Below the pieces are notes generated by a model. The model was not told the DNA's origin, searched no databases, and saw nothing but the letters and a program-made list of their open reading frames with translations. Positions 56,308 through 63,929 of a DNA stretch of 64,000 nt are shown one piece after another. Origin of the DNA: Alkaliphilus sp. B6464 (GTDB lineage Bacteria; Bacillota; Clostridia; Peptostreptococcales; Natronincolaceae); assembly GCF_018141165.1 (NCBI RefSeq), contig NZ_CP058557.1, forward strand, positions 558,001-622,000. The letters run 5' to 3'. The position numbers and the translations under genes are program-made. Numbering within the stretch: the first letter of the stretch is position 1; every line of letters starts with the position of its first letter.

Positions 56308-56436
56308 TAGATAGTAAAAATCCCTACTATATTTGGCAGGGCATCTAATTATAATAAGTCTTGTACACTTCTTTTCCATACTATCATAATAACATGATTT
56401 TTATGACATTGTAATGACATGTTATTATTAAATTAT
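56308..56436 (-). repeat. Tandem control element, copy B
   Basis: Second copy, starting at the stop codon of the sigma-like regulator. Hairpin at 56322-56341 is slightly weaker (one mismatch). Together with copy A it fills nearly all of the 390-base gap between regulator and structural genes. Confidence 0.8.
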
Positions 56437-56852
56437 GTGCTGCACTCTTTTAATATACGGTATATCTGTCTTTCTGAATACCCTAAAGTTTCTGCTATAT
56501 TTTCTACTGACATATTCTCTTTTAATTTTAGGTACATTACTTTATATTGTATGCCATCAAACTTTTTAAGCAGGCTCTCTATTTTTTCCTTATACTGTAT
56601 TTTTTCTTCTAATATCTCCTTGAAAATAACTAATTTATCTTCTAACTTTTCTACCCTATCTATAAGTATATCTAAAGGTATATGTACTATATTTTTATTG
56701 GATTCCTTTGAATAGTCTATTGCGGTAATGTCCTTCGGTCCTTGAATCATAAGTTTTCTAAGGTGTTTTATTTCTGCTTCTATAGACTCTATTCTTATTT
56801 CTAATACTTCTATCTCTCTGCACAGGTCTTGATAACTATTAATGCTATTCAA
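56433..56852 (-). CDS. Phage sigma-70 region-4-like late regulator
   Basis: 139 residues: two coiled-coil stretches (about 10-35 and 62-100) and a C-terminal helix-turn-helix of sigma region 4 type (about 108-136, MYLKLKENMSVENIAETLGYSERQIYRIL). Proteins of this shape (ArpU/DUF1492-like) switch on late genes in Firmicute phages. It faces the tail operon and is divergent from the XRE repressor across the operator cluster, so it is probably the gene held down by the repressor and the activator of the tail genes. Confidence 0.82.
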   Translation of the reverse strand: MNSINSYQDLCREIEVLEIRIESIEAEIKHLRKLMIQGPKDITAIDYSKESNKNIVHIPLDILIDRVEKLEDKLVIFKEILEEKIQYKEKIESLLKKFDGIQYKVMYLKLKENMSVENIAETLGYSERQIYRILKECST

Positions 56853-56909
56853 TTTATGTCCCCCTCTTCTTTTCTATATACTCATTATTCAACCGCCTTT
56901 TTAATTTAC

Positions 56910-57079
56910 AATTCCATTTTGGAATTAATTCTATTTTAAATTCATTTTATCTTATAATCAATTCCGTTATAGAATTATTTAGCCGAATTATATCTATAAT
57001 TCTCAATTTATCTTTTATTATCTTGCAATTATTCTATTTTTGAATTATTATATAAGTATATTAATTCTATTTTTGAATT
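56910..57079. promoter_or_regulatory. Six operator-like repeats in the divergent promoter region
   Basis: Six near-palindromic 16-18 bp sites of pattern AATTC-Y-R-TTWT-R-GAATT: 56910-56926 (AATTCCATTTTGGAATT), 56927-56942, 56960-56976 (AATTCCGTTATAGAATT), 56985-57002, 57030-57046 and 57063-57079 (AATTCTATTTTTGAATT). Likely binding sites of the XRE repressor encoded next door. They cover both divergent start regions. Confidence 0.8.
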
Positions 57080-57095
57080 TTAAGAGGTGTTAAAA

Positions 57096-57449
57096 ATGAA
57101 TGTTCACGAAAAAATAAAAGAAATTCGTAGTAAGAAGGGTTTATCAACTTACCAACTAGCAGAATTAACAGGCATATCACAATCTACAATTAGCAAATTA
57201 GAAAACGAAAAAAGAAAGGTCGACATAGAGACATTACAAAAAATAGCTGATGCTTTAGAAATATCTATAGAAGAGTTTTTTAAAGAAGATACAGATAATA
57301 AAAAAACACTTGATGATATCAGTAAAGTTGCTAAAGAAAATAAAATAGAAATATTAGCAGCGCATTTTGAGGGTGAAAATTTTACTCAGGATGATTTAGA
57401 AGATATTGAAGAATTTATTAAATTTGTTGTTTCTAGAAAGAAAAAATAG
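57096..57449 (+). CDS. XRE-family phage repressor
   Basis: 117 residues from the ATG at 57096 (AAGAGGTG before). HTH_3 domain (about 5-60): KIKEIRSKKGLSTYQLAELT with recognition helix SQSTISKLENEKRK; a linker and an acidic C-terminal part. Expected to bind the operators upstream, repress the tail regulator and control itself. Followed after 34 bases by an ImmA-type protease, the usual induction partner. Confidence 0.93.
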   Translation: MNVHEKIKEIRSKKGLSTYQLAELTGISQSTISKLENEKRKVDIETLQKIADALEISIEEFFKEDTDNKKTLDDISKVAKENKIEILAAHFEGENFTQDDLEDIEEFIKFVVSRKKK

Positions 57450-57483
57450 ACATATTATCGCAGTCAAAAGGGGGACAGCTGAG

Positions 57484-57942
57484 ATGGATTACGAGCAAAT
57501 GATAATAAAAGCTGATGAGAAAGGTATAGAGGTTTATGAAGTTAACTTTAAAGGGAATGGTAAGGGATATTATTCTGATAATGTAATTGGTATTTCTAAG
57601 AAGTTAACAACTAATAGCGAAAAGAGATGTATCCTTATTGAAGAAATTGGACATTTGAAAACTACCTCTGGATATATTATAGACCAATCTAAAATAGAAA
57701 ATAGAAAGCAAGAAAGAAAAGCTAGAGCTTGGGGATATGAAAGATTAGTTGGAATTATTGACTTAATTAGTGCGTATAAATATGGAGTTAGAAATAGATT
57801 TGAATTAGCTGAATATCTAGACGTAACAGAAGAATATATAGAAGATGTTATAAAATATTATAAAGAAAAGTATGGACTTTATTGTGAAATAGATAATTAC
57901 ATGGTTTATTTCGAACCTTTAGTTGTATTAGAAAAATTTTAA
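57484..57942 (+). CDS. immA: ImmA/IrrE-family metallopeptidase
   Basis: 152 residues from the ATG at 57484 (AAAGGGGGACAG before). The zinc site is the phage-type variant IEEIGHLKTTSG instead of HExxH; in this group the E-E-x-x-H and downstream residues still coordinate metal. KARAWGYERLVG and the C-terminal AEYLDVTEEYIEDVIKYYKEKYG match the PBSX/ICEBs1-type ImmA family that cleaves the partner XRE repressor after DNA damage. Completes the induction switch. Confidence 0.88.
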   Translation: MDYEQMIIKADEKGIEVYEVNFKGNGKGYYSDNVIGISKKLTTNSEKRCILIEEIGHLKTTSGYIIDQSKIENRKQERKARAWGYERLVGIIDLISAYKYGVRNRFELAEYLDVTEEYIEDVIKYYKEKYGLYCEIDNYMVYFEPLVVLEKF

Positions 57943-57962
57943 TAATACATATATTTTTTTAA

Positions 57963-58110
57963 TTTTTCAACCGAACATACGTTTCTAGAGAAGGCAAAAA
58001 ATACGTAGAAATGCTAGACGAGAAGCTGTAGAGTTCTAAAACTCCCGCTTACAGAAGAGGAAGTTTTAGAACCATTAGCCATCGGATAAAATCTTTTTTT
58101 TACAAATAGC
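57963..58110 (+). other. Spacer with LexA-box-like word and coding remnants
   Basis: CGAACATACGTTTC (57972-57985) fits the Gram-positive LexA consensus CGAACRNRYGTTYC exactly. The same bases are in an open remnant (NRTYVSREGKKYVEMLDEKL, stop at 58029-58031) with no start. A second inverted repeat has 11-base arms at 58033-58043 and 58062-58072. Probably debris of a lost gene; a real SOS site has no obvious target. Confidence 0.4.
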
Positions 58111-58111
58111 A

Positions 58112-58140
58112 TTGACATTTAATAATATATGCCATAATAT
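58112..58140 (+). promoter_or_regulatory. mgtA promoter
   Basis: Perfect -35 TTGACA (58112-58117), 17-base spacer, -10 TAATAT (58135-58140). Transcription should begin about 12 bases before the M-box. Confidence 0.9.
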
Positions 58141-58159
58141 AATAATGTAAATTTAATAT

Positions 58160-58307
58160 ACCTCGGTAGGTGAGGTTACTACAAGGATACGGGTTGCTGC
58201 CGTGAAAGGATGGAAACATTCTTAACAGGTTAGCAGGTTTAGCCGAATAAAGAAGGCTTAATCTAATGCAACTTCATCGCCTTGCAGAGCCAAAGCTTGA
58301 ACGAGAC
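58160..58307 (+). promoter_or_regulatory. M-box (ykoK) magnesium riboswitch
   Basis: Family words in order: GGTAGGTGAGGTTACTACA, GGATACGGGTTGCTGCCG, AACAGGTTAGCAGG, TAATGCAACTTCATCGCCTTG, CAGAGCCAAAGC, closed by CTCG/CGAG. M-box RNAs fold with Mg2+ and then stop expression of magnesium importers. The downstream gene is mgtA, in agreement. Confidence 0.93.
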
Positions 58308-58343
58308 TAAATCTGTATTTACTATGCATTTTATGTGTATTAT

Positions 58344-58386
58344 ACCTTTGTCGAATTCAAGTTTTCGGCGAAGGTTTTTTGTTTTA
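58344..58386 (+). terminator. M-box-controlled terminator
   Basis: Stem of 12 pairs (ACCTTTGTCGAA / TTTTCGGCGAAGGT, with G-U pairs) followed by TTTTTTGTTTT. The loop word TTCAAG can pair with CTTGAA at the 3' end of the M-box (near 58296), giving an antiterminator when Mg2+ is low. Confidence 0.88.
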
Positions 58387-58418
58387 AAAAAATTTTTAAA
58401 AAATTGGAGGTGACGGTA

Positions 58419-58559
58419 ATGGACCCGAGTAGTATGAGTAATAAGGACAGTGGTGATGATAGCATATATTGTAGGAAAAATAAAATATCAATAATATTGG
58501 GTTCTATTCTTCTCAACCAAAATTTGATAAATAAAGACTCAGTTCAGATGGAATTTTAA
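58419..58559 (+). CDS. Leader ORF before mgtA, 46 aa, M-D-P start
   Basis: ATG at 58419 with GGAGGTGACGGTA before it. Begins MDPSSMSNKDSGDDSIY and ends LINKDSVQMEF. It lies behind the M-box terminator and 213 bases before mgtA, so it is translated only if termination is avoided. The early Asp-Pro and acidic residues recall the EPDP of enterobacterial MgtL, where ribosomes fall off the message at low Mg2+ and so change mgtA expression. That link is inference. The ribosome site is as strong as those of real genes. I do not know a family for it. Confidence 0.65.
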   Translation: MDPSSMSNKDSGDDSIYCRKNKISIILGSILLNQNLINKDSVQMEF

Positions 58560-58772
58560 TTTCACCTAAACTAAATCATATTTTCCCTTCATAATACTAT
58601 TCATTTAATTCAAATCTTTTAATACTTTCCACTGTTTCTTTGATTACTCTAATTCGCAATTAGTTATTTATTGATGTATTTTTTATTTAATTTAAAGGTA
58701 ACATAGCTTATAGGAAGTAAAACTCATATTTACTACCTTTAGTTTTTTGTTGCCATTTTGGAGGTGTGAATT

Positions 58773-61418
58773 ATGATGAAACAAAGAAATATCATTAATC
58801 AAAATAATGAAGCATTAAAACAAAATTTAATTGATTTTAGTAAAAACGATATGGATACAATCTATAAAATATTTAATACAGATATTAATGGCATTACCGA
58901 AGAAGAAGCAGGAAATAGAGTAGAAAAATATGGCCTTAATCAAGTAGAACACGAAAAACCAACACCATGGTATATTCAATTTGTAAAGGGCTTTATAAAC
59001 CCTTTCATTATAGTATTAATTGCCTTAGCCGTAATATCCTATATTACTGATGTGGCTCTTGCAGCCCCTGGCGAAAAAAGCTGGGAAGCAGTCATTGTAA
59101 TTACTGCTATGGTTACAATTAGTGGCATATTACATTTTGTCCAAGAATATAGATCTGGAAAAGCAGCTGAAGAGTTAAAAGCTCTAGTGAATACCACAGC
59201 TACAATAGTCCGTAAAGATACAGGGACTTATGAAATTCCAATGTCACAAATTGTGCCTGGCGACATTATCCATCTTGCGGCTGGTGATATGATACCGGCA
59301 GATTTAAGAATTATACATTCAAAGGATTTATTCATAAGCCAATCTGCCTTAACTGGCGAATCTGAGCCAATTGAAAAATATAGTACTATAAAATCTGAAA
59401 TAAATAACAATATAAATCCATCAGATTTAGACAATATTTGCTTATTAGGAACCGATGTAATCAGCGGTAGTGCAACTGCAATTGTTATAGGCACAGGAAA
59501 TGATACCTACTTTGGTTCTATGGCTAAATCTCTAGTAGGAAAAAGAGAACAAACAAGCTTCGAAAAAGGGGTAAGTAGTGTTAGTTGGCTACTTATCAGG
59601 TTTATGTTTATAATGGTTCCTGTAGTATTCCTTATTAATGGGATTACAAATGGAGATTGGCTAGAGGCTCTATTGTTTGCGATTTCTATTGCTGTTGGAT
59701 TAACACCTGAAATGCTTCCAGTTATAGTAACTACAAACCTAGCTAAAGGTGCAATAGCCATGTCAAAGCGAAAAACAGTTGTTAAAAGATTAGATGCAAT
59801 CCAAAACTTCGGTGCCATGGATATATTATGTACAGATAAAACCGGAACTTTAACACTAGATAAAATAGTAGTTGAAAAACATCTTGATATTCATGGTAAT
59901 GAGGATGACAGAGTATTAAGACATGGCTATTTAAACAGCTTTTATCAAACAGGCTTAAGAAATTTAATGGACAGAGCAATATTAGAGTTTAGTGATAAAA
60001 AGAATTTCTTTGAATTAAAAGAGCATTATACAAAGGTTGATGAAATCCCCTTTGATTTTACAAGACGTAGGATGTCTGTAGTATTAAAAGACCATGTTGG
60101 AAAGAGACAACTAATTACAAAGGGTGCCGTAGAAGAAATGTTATCCATTTGTACCTTTGCAGAGTACAAAGGTGAAGTAGTTCCATTAACTGAAGAAGTT
60201 AAAAATGAAGTTATGGATATGGTAAAGAAGTTAAATGAAGATGGAATGAGAGTTGTTGCTATTGCACAAAAAAACAATATTCCAGATGAGAATTCCTTCG
60301 GTGTAAAAGATGAAAGCGATATGGTTCTTATGGGATATATAGGTTTCCTCGATCCGCCAAAGGAATCAACAGCTGCAGCGATTAAAGCTCTATATGAACA
60401 TGGAGTTAAAGTTAAAATACTAACTGGAGACAATGAAGTTGTTACTAAAAAAATATGTAAAGAGGTTGATTTACCTGTAGATAATATTTTACTTGGCAGC
60501 GATATAGAACACCTAACCGACGAAGAGTTAGCAATACAAGCAGAAAACACTACTGTTTTTGCTAAGCTATCTCCAATTCAAAAATCTAAAATTATAAAAG
60601 TACTTCAAGGTCAGGGACATACAGTAGGTTATATGGGAGACGGAATTAATGATGCTTCAGCCCTTAGAGATGCAGATGTTGGAATTTCTGTAGATACAGC
60701 AGTAGATATAGCAAAGGAATCTGCAGATATTATACTTTTAGAAAAGGATCTTATGGTGCTTGAAGAAGGTGTAATTGAAGGACGTAAGATTTTTGGAAAT
60801 ATAGTAAAATATCTTAATATGACAGCAAGTTCAAACTTCGGAAACGTCTTTAGTGTTTTGGTTGCTAGTGCATTTTTACCTTTTTTACCTATGCTTCCAA
60901 TTCATTTGCTAATTCAAAATTTGTTCTATGATTTTTCTCAAATTTCAATACCTTGGGACACCATGGATGAAGACTATATTAAAGAGCCAAGAAAATGGGA
61001 TGCGGATAATATAAAGAAGTTTATGATCTATATTGGACCAATAAGCTCAATATTCGATATAATTACCTACTTGGTAATGTGGTATGTATTTAAAGCTAAT
61101 ACACCAGCCCTTCAGTCTCTATTCCAATCTGGATGGTTTGTTGAAGGACTATTATCTCAAACCCTTATTGTTCATATGATTAGAACTAAGAAAATACCAT
61201 TTATTCAAAGTAGAGCAACAGCCCCAGTCTTACTTCTTACTGGAATTATAATGGTAGCAGGTATATTTATTCCATTTACTGCATTTGGAGCATCTGTTGG
61301 ATTACAGCCATTGCCATTAGCCTACTTCCCATGGTTAATCGGTATTCTATTAGCCTACTGCTTATTAACGCAAGTAGTCAAAAAATTATATATTAAGAAG
61401 TTTAATACTTGGCTATAG
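58773..61418 (+). CDS. mgtA: Magnesium-importing P-type ATPase
   Basis: 881 residues, P-type ATPase class IIIB. N-terminal cation-ATPase domain (about 25-95), actuator domain with TGES 194-197, TPEMLP in membrane segment 4 (311-316, typical of MgtA/B), phosphorylation site D355-KTGTLT, nucleotide-binding domain, hinge MGDGINDASALRDADVGIS, and six C-terminal membrane segments. Brings Mg2+ into the cell along the membrane potential at the cost of ATP. Ribosome site GGAGGTG before ATG 58773. Under the M-box; the spacer 58560-58772 has no other gene and could hold a second control structure. Confidence 0.97.
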   Translation: MMKQRNIINQNNEALKQNLIDFSKNDMDTIYKIFNTDINGITEEEAGNRVEKYGLNQVEHEKPTPWYIQFVKGFINPFIIVLIALAVISYITDVALAAPGEKSWEAVIVITAMVTISGILHFVQEYRSGKAAEELKALVNTTATIVRKDTGTYEIPMSQIVPGDIIHLAAGDMIPADLRIIHSKDLFISQSALTGESEPIEKYSTIKSEINNNINPSDLDNICLLGTDVISGSATAIVIGTGNDTYFGSMAKSLVGKREQTSFEKGVSSVSWLLIRFMFIMVPVVFLINGITNGDWLEALLFAISIAVGLTPEMLPVIVTTNLAKGAIAMSKRKTVVKRLDAIQNFGAMDILCTDKTGTLTLDKIVVEKHLDIHGNEDDRVLRHGYLNSFYQTGLRNLMDRAILEFSDKKNFFELKEHYTKVDEIPFDFTRRRMSVVLKDHVGKRQLITKGAVEEMLSICTFAEYKGEVVPLTEEVKNEVMDMVKKLNEDGMRVVAIAQKNNIPDENSFGVKDESDMVLMGYIGFLDPPKESTAAAIKALYEHGVKVKILTGDNEVVTKKICKEVDLPVDNILLGSDIEHLTDEELAIQAENTTVFAKLSPIQKSKIIKVLQGQGHTVGYMGDGINDASALRDADVGISVDTAVDIAKESADIILLEKDLMVLEEGVIEGRKIFGNIVKYLNMTASSNFGNVFSVLVASAFLPFLPMLPIHLLIQNLFYDFSQISIPWDTMDEDYIKEPRKWDADNIKKFMIYIGPISSIFDIITYLVMWYVFKANTPALQSLFQSGWFVEGLLSQTLIVHMIRTKKIPFIQSRATAPVLLLTGIIMVAGIFIPFTAFGASVGLQPLPLAYFPWLIGILLAYCLLTQVVKKLYIKKFNTWL

Positions 61419-61440
61419 TTTGATTTTATAAATTATTAAA

Positions 61441-61483
61441 TAGTAAAAAACCAAGTAGCAAATTGCTACTTGGTTTTTTACTA
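61441..61483. terminator. mgtA terminator
   Basis: Stem ACCAAGTAGCAA/TTGCTACTTGGT extended by the A/T runs on both sides (TTTTTT after it). Works in either direction. Confidence 0.93.
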
Positions 61484-61558
61484 TTTATAACCTATTTGTT
61501 ACATCATTGGCATATGATAAGCTAATGATTTTATAGTTTTAATTAGCCTTTATTGCAC

Positions 61559-61755
61559 CTAATTAACCTTTAAAATACTTGTAATTTCAGCAACCTCATA
61601 TTTTATTAAATTTTATACCCCTTTACATAATTTTATAAGTTTGCTAGGATCCCTTTGCAAGGTGTTATAACTCCTTAATTTCTATACTTAGTTATAGTAG
61701 CAACGTCAACTTGCCACTTTTCAGCTAAATCTTTTTGAGTTAATAGTTTGTCCAT
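61559..61755 (-). pseudogene. Broken excisionase-like helix-turn-helix gene
   Basis: ATG at 61755 with GGGAGG before it. The first 26 codons read MDKLLTQKDLAEKWQVDVAT and ITKYRN, then a stop at 61675. The following bases, across frame shifts, still spell GVITPCKGI and then NLIKYEVAEITSILKVN to a stop at 61559. The intact form is a short MerR/excisionase-like DNA-binding protein (QKDLAEKW-x-V-x-x-x-TI-x-x-YR). At least one base change or indel has killed it. Confidence 0.65.
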
Positions 61756-61979
61756 TTAGTTGCCTCCCTTACTTTTAAATTTATTTGAGTTTAGATTGGT
61801 TGATACTTATATTATCTAAACTATATAAAAAAATATTTTAAAATACATATTTCTAATGTATTTCATTTTTACAAATATAAATACAAATTAATTTTTGACA
61901 GCAACAAAAAAGTAAGATACGTAATTGAATTGGTATATTTATTAAAATCCATTACGGATCTTATAAATATATTTAACTC

Positions 61980-62219
61980 TCAGTACAAACTAGAATCTAA
62001 GTCTCTATTTGAAGTGTTTAAGTTGCTATTTTGGTTAAGAATCTCCATATCAATATATTCTAATATGTTATTTATACTTTTAAACACCGATTGTTTTGAA
62101 TCTTCAAAGGAATTACAACGCTCCCATTCCTCTGGATTTTCTAAAAAGCAATTCCCATCATCTAATTCATTATATAAATAGTCAACTGTTATCTGTATTG
62201 TATTATCGTAAAAATTCAT
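61980..62219 (-). CDS. Hypothetical protein, 79 aa
   Basis: Acidic protein beginning MNFYDNTIQITVDYLYNELD; ENPEEWERCNSFEDSKQSVF and INNILEYIDMEI suggest a helical soluble domain; no motif recognised. No convincing ribosome site before the ATG at 62219 and no terminator, so it may be decaying. The opposite-strand frame at 61930-62181 has a less protein-like composition. Confidence 0.4.
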   Translation of the reverse strand: MNFYDNTIQITVDYLYNELDDGNCFLENPEEWERCNSFEDSKQSVFKSINNILEYIDMEILNQNSNLNTSNRDLDSSLY

Positions 62220-62356
62220 ATATCGTTTTCATGTTGCAAAATAATTCCTTTAGATCATATAATGTATATTCTCTCATACAACCAATCACCTTTTATAGAA
62301 ATAAAATTTCTTTATCTTACTATTCGTTGCCTTAACAGAAGATCCTTCAAAAAAAG

Positions 62357-62382
62357 AAAAAAGGTAGAGCCTAAGCCTTACC
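62357..62382 (-). terminator. Terminator behind the Gly/Cys-rich peptide gene
   Basis: GGTAAGGC/GGCTCTACC stem (one A-C mismatch) followed by TTTTTTCTTTTTTT on the minus strand. Confidence 0.75.
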
Positions 62383-62403
62383 CCAATTCTGTTAATCTTC
62401 TTT

Positions 62404-62619
62404 TTAGAAGAATAAGAATCCTTCACGTCCGCATCCACAAAATAGTATAACAAGTAATAGGAAGAAGAATAATAAGCTATCTCCTGATCCCTTAAAAATA
62501 CCACAGTTACAGAAAATTATCACTAAGATCAAAAAGAAGAAAAGTAAACTACTTCGATTTCCAAAAATACCACCAAAACCGCCGTCGCAACCTCCACCCT
62601 TTGCAAAAATTTCGCCCAT
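62404..62619 (-). CDS. Gly/Cys-rich tandem-hydrophobic peptide, 71 aa
   Basis: Begins MGEIFAKGGGCDGGFGGIFG, followed by SSLLFFFLILVIIFCNCG and, after a KGSG turn, DSLLFFFLLLVILFCGCG: an internal duplication of an 18-residue hydrophobic unit ending in C-x-C-G. Paralog of the peptide at 7015-7176, which lacks the Gly/Cys part. The ribosome site is weak. Small Gly-rich hydrophobic peptides of this kind occur among spore or envelope proteins in Firmicutes; function unknown. Confidence 0.7.
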   Translation of the reverse strand: MGEIFAKGGGCDGGFGGIFGNRSSLLFFFLILVIIFCNCGIFKGSGDSLLFFFLLLVILFCGCGREGFLFF

Positions 62620-63054
62620 TTATGACATCTACCTTTTTTTATTTTAAATGCTACTAAATACACAACATAATATAAATAATTAAGAAGATAAAAGAAAGCA
62701 TATATTTTACTACCTTTTGAAAATGAGTGAGGTGTGATATACTAGAAAAGTTAAAAATGACTCAACCATTTCTCTACGAAATCAATTGTTTGAAGTACCA
62801 TTAAAATATATGAAAAGTATCTACAAAAATAAAATTTCCCACGGAAATTGATATACTTTCGCTTCTGTGGGAAAACACTTTCTTTAGATAGAAAAGGTGA
62901 TAGTCTTATTAGATTATCACCTTTTCCTACTTTAGATATAGTTAGATATTATTAAAGTCTCATTTCTACTATAATTCAAAGATGATGCTCTATACTAATA
63001 TATATTTTATTATGCTTTTCATTTAAATAAATAGATTATTTCAATCTAATTAGT
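62620..63054. other. Gene-free region with two hairpins
   Basis: No ORF I can support. Hairpin 62835-62874 (TTTCCCAC/GTGGGAAA, followed on the minus strand by TTTTATTTTTG) and hairpin 62892-62925 (AAAAGGTGATA/TATCACCTTTT) look like terminators for leftward transcripts. Confidence 0.6.
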
Positions 63055-63285
63055 CTATCCATAAGCTTTAATTAACCTTTCATCAATTATACACTTTTCA
63101 TCATTTGTAATTAACCCTATTTTATGAAGAAATTTTATATTTTCGCAAATTGTTTCTCTATAATCATCAGTATTACTAATCTTCTTTAATTTTCCACCAC
63201 AATACTCAGTCTCATCAACTAACTCCTGAATTTTGCGTTTAATTAGCGAATAGAAGTTATTGCCTTCGATGATTTTGATACACAT
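63055..63285 (-). CDS. Hypothetical protein, 76 aa (possibly 3' part of a frameshifted gene)
   Basis: Starts MCIKIIEGNNFYSLIKRKIQ; LVDETEYCGGKLKKI and NIKFLHKIGLITNDEKCIID suggest a helical protein. No ribosome site before the ATG, and the first 43 bases overlap the end of the frame at 63243-63494 in another register. It may be the second half of one gene split by a frameshift. No family recognised. Confidence 0.35.
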   Translation of the reverse strand: MCIKIIEGNNFYSLIKRKIQELVDETEYCGGKLKKISNTDDYRETICENIKFLHKIGLITNDEKCIIDERLIKAYG

Positions 63286-63494
63286 AGTTCACTTAATTTT
63301 GATACCATTCCAACATCAACAGATTTATCATTCATATTTTTACACTCACATATGATTTTTGCATTAGTGTTACATATAAAAGGTATCGGGATATTTTCAT
63401 TTAAATTAACGTACAAGTCTACCTCATTATCACCTGTCAATTTATCTCTAGTTATATCCTTAACTATTTGAAATCTCTCAAAGACTAATAGCAT
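63243..63494 (-). CDS. Hypothetical protein with PD-(D/E)xK-like pattern, 83 aa
   Basis: Contains GDNEVDLYVNLN then AKIICECKNMN: an acidic residue after a beta strand followed by E-x-K, the order seen in restriction-endonuclease-like folds (for example Mrr-type). Only this pattern supports nuclease ancestry. Starts six bases behind the preceding gene without a visible ribosome site; ends in SKAITSIR where the next frame takes over. Likely part of a decaying or frameshifted gene. Confidence 0.4.
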   Translation of the reverse strand: MLLVFERFQIVKDITRDKLTGDNEVDLYVNLNENIPIPFICNTNAKIICECKNMNDKSVDVGMVSKLSELCVSKSSKAITSIR

Positions 63495-63500
63495 TAACTT

Positions 63501-63782
63501 TTACAATGCAGTTCCTTTTTCTTTATTTCTTTCTTTTTCCCATTGTGCTGATTGCTCTACAAGTAAACAACTTTCGTTGAATTGCTTTAGAATATCTTCA
63601 TCGACCAAAAACTTAAGTATATGATTAGATTGCTCTACAGTAATTTTTTGTTTTCTTGACAATAAAGTTGCTGTTATTATATCGCTACTCATTAAGTTAT
63701 CTATTTGTGTAGCTATACTAGTAGCCTTTTCATCATCACAGTTAAGTAAGCTCTTTATAACTTCCAACTTTTTTGATAACAT
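63501..63782 (-). CDS. Hypothetical protein, 93 aa
   Basis: From the ATG at 63782 (GAGAGTGGG before it; a GTG at 63794 is too near). Starts MLSKKLEVIKSLLNCDDEKA; helical, with ILKFLVDEDILKQFN and QWEKERNKEKG at the end. No domain recognised. First of three small leftward frames; a palindrome (GTTTTTAC/GTAAAAAC, 63821-63839) upstream could be its operator. Confidence 0.5.
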   Translation of the reverse strand: MLSKKLEVIKSLLNCDDEKATSIATQIDNLMSSDIITATLLSRKQKITVEQSNHILKFLVDEDILKQFNESCLLVEQSAQWEKERNKEKGTAL

Positions 63783-63929
63783 TATAAATCCCACTCTCTT
63801 TCATAAATTTAGAGGTATCTGTTTTTACCATGTAAAAACCTAACGTATTATTAATTATATCAACTTCTCTTACTATTACTTATAATCAAAACTTTATTTT
63901 CATTATATGAAGTAGAAGTACCCCTATCC

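Noticed and set aside
43393-56852. Complete prophage
   Set aside because: No integrase, terminase, portal, capsid or replication genes and no attachment-site repeats found at the borders; tailocin fits better.
58335-58418. N-terminal extension of the mgtA leader ORF from 58335
   Set aside because: It would translate the terminator hairpin, while a strong ribosome site directly precedes the ATG at 58419.
61930-62335. Two + strand frames of 79-83 codons
   Set aside because: Overlap the more protein-like minus-strand frame at 61980-62219; no ribosome sites.
62716-62880. Small RNA with promoter near 62716 and hairpin at 62835-62874
   Set aside because: The spacing between TTGAAA and TATACT is too short, and the T-run follows the hairpin only on the other strand.
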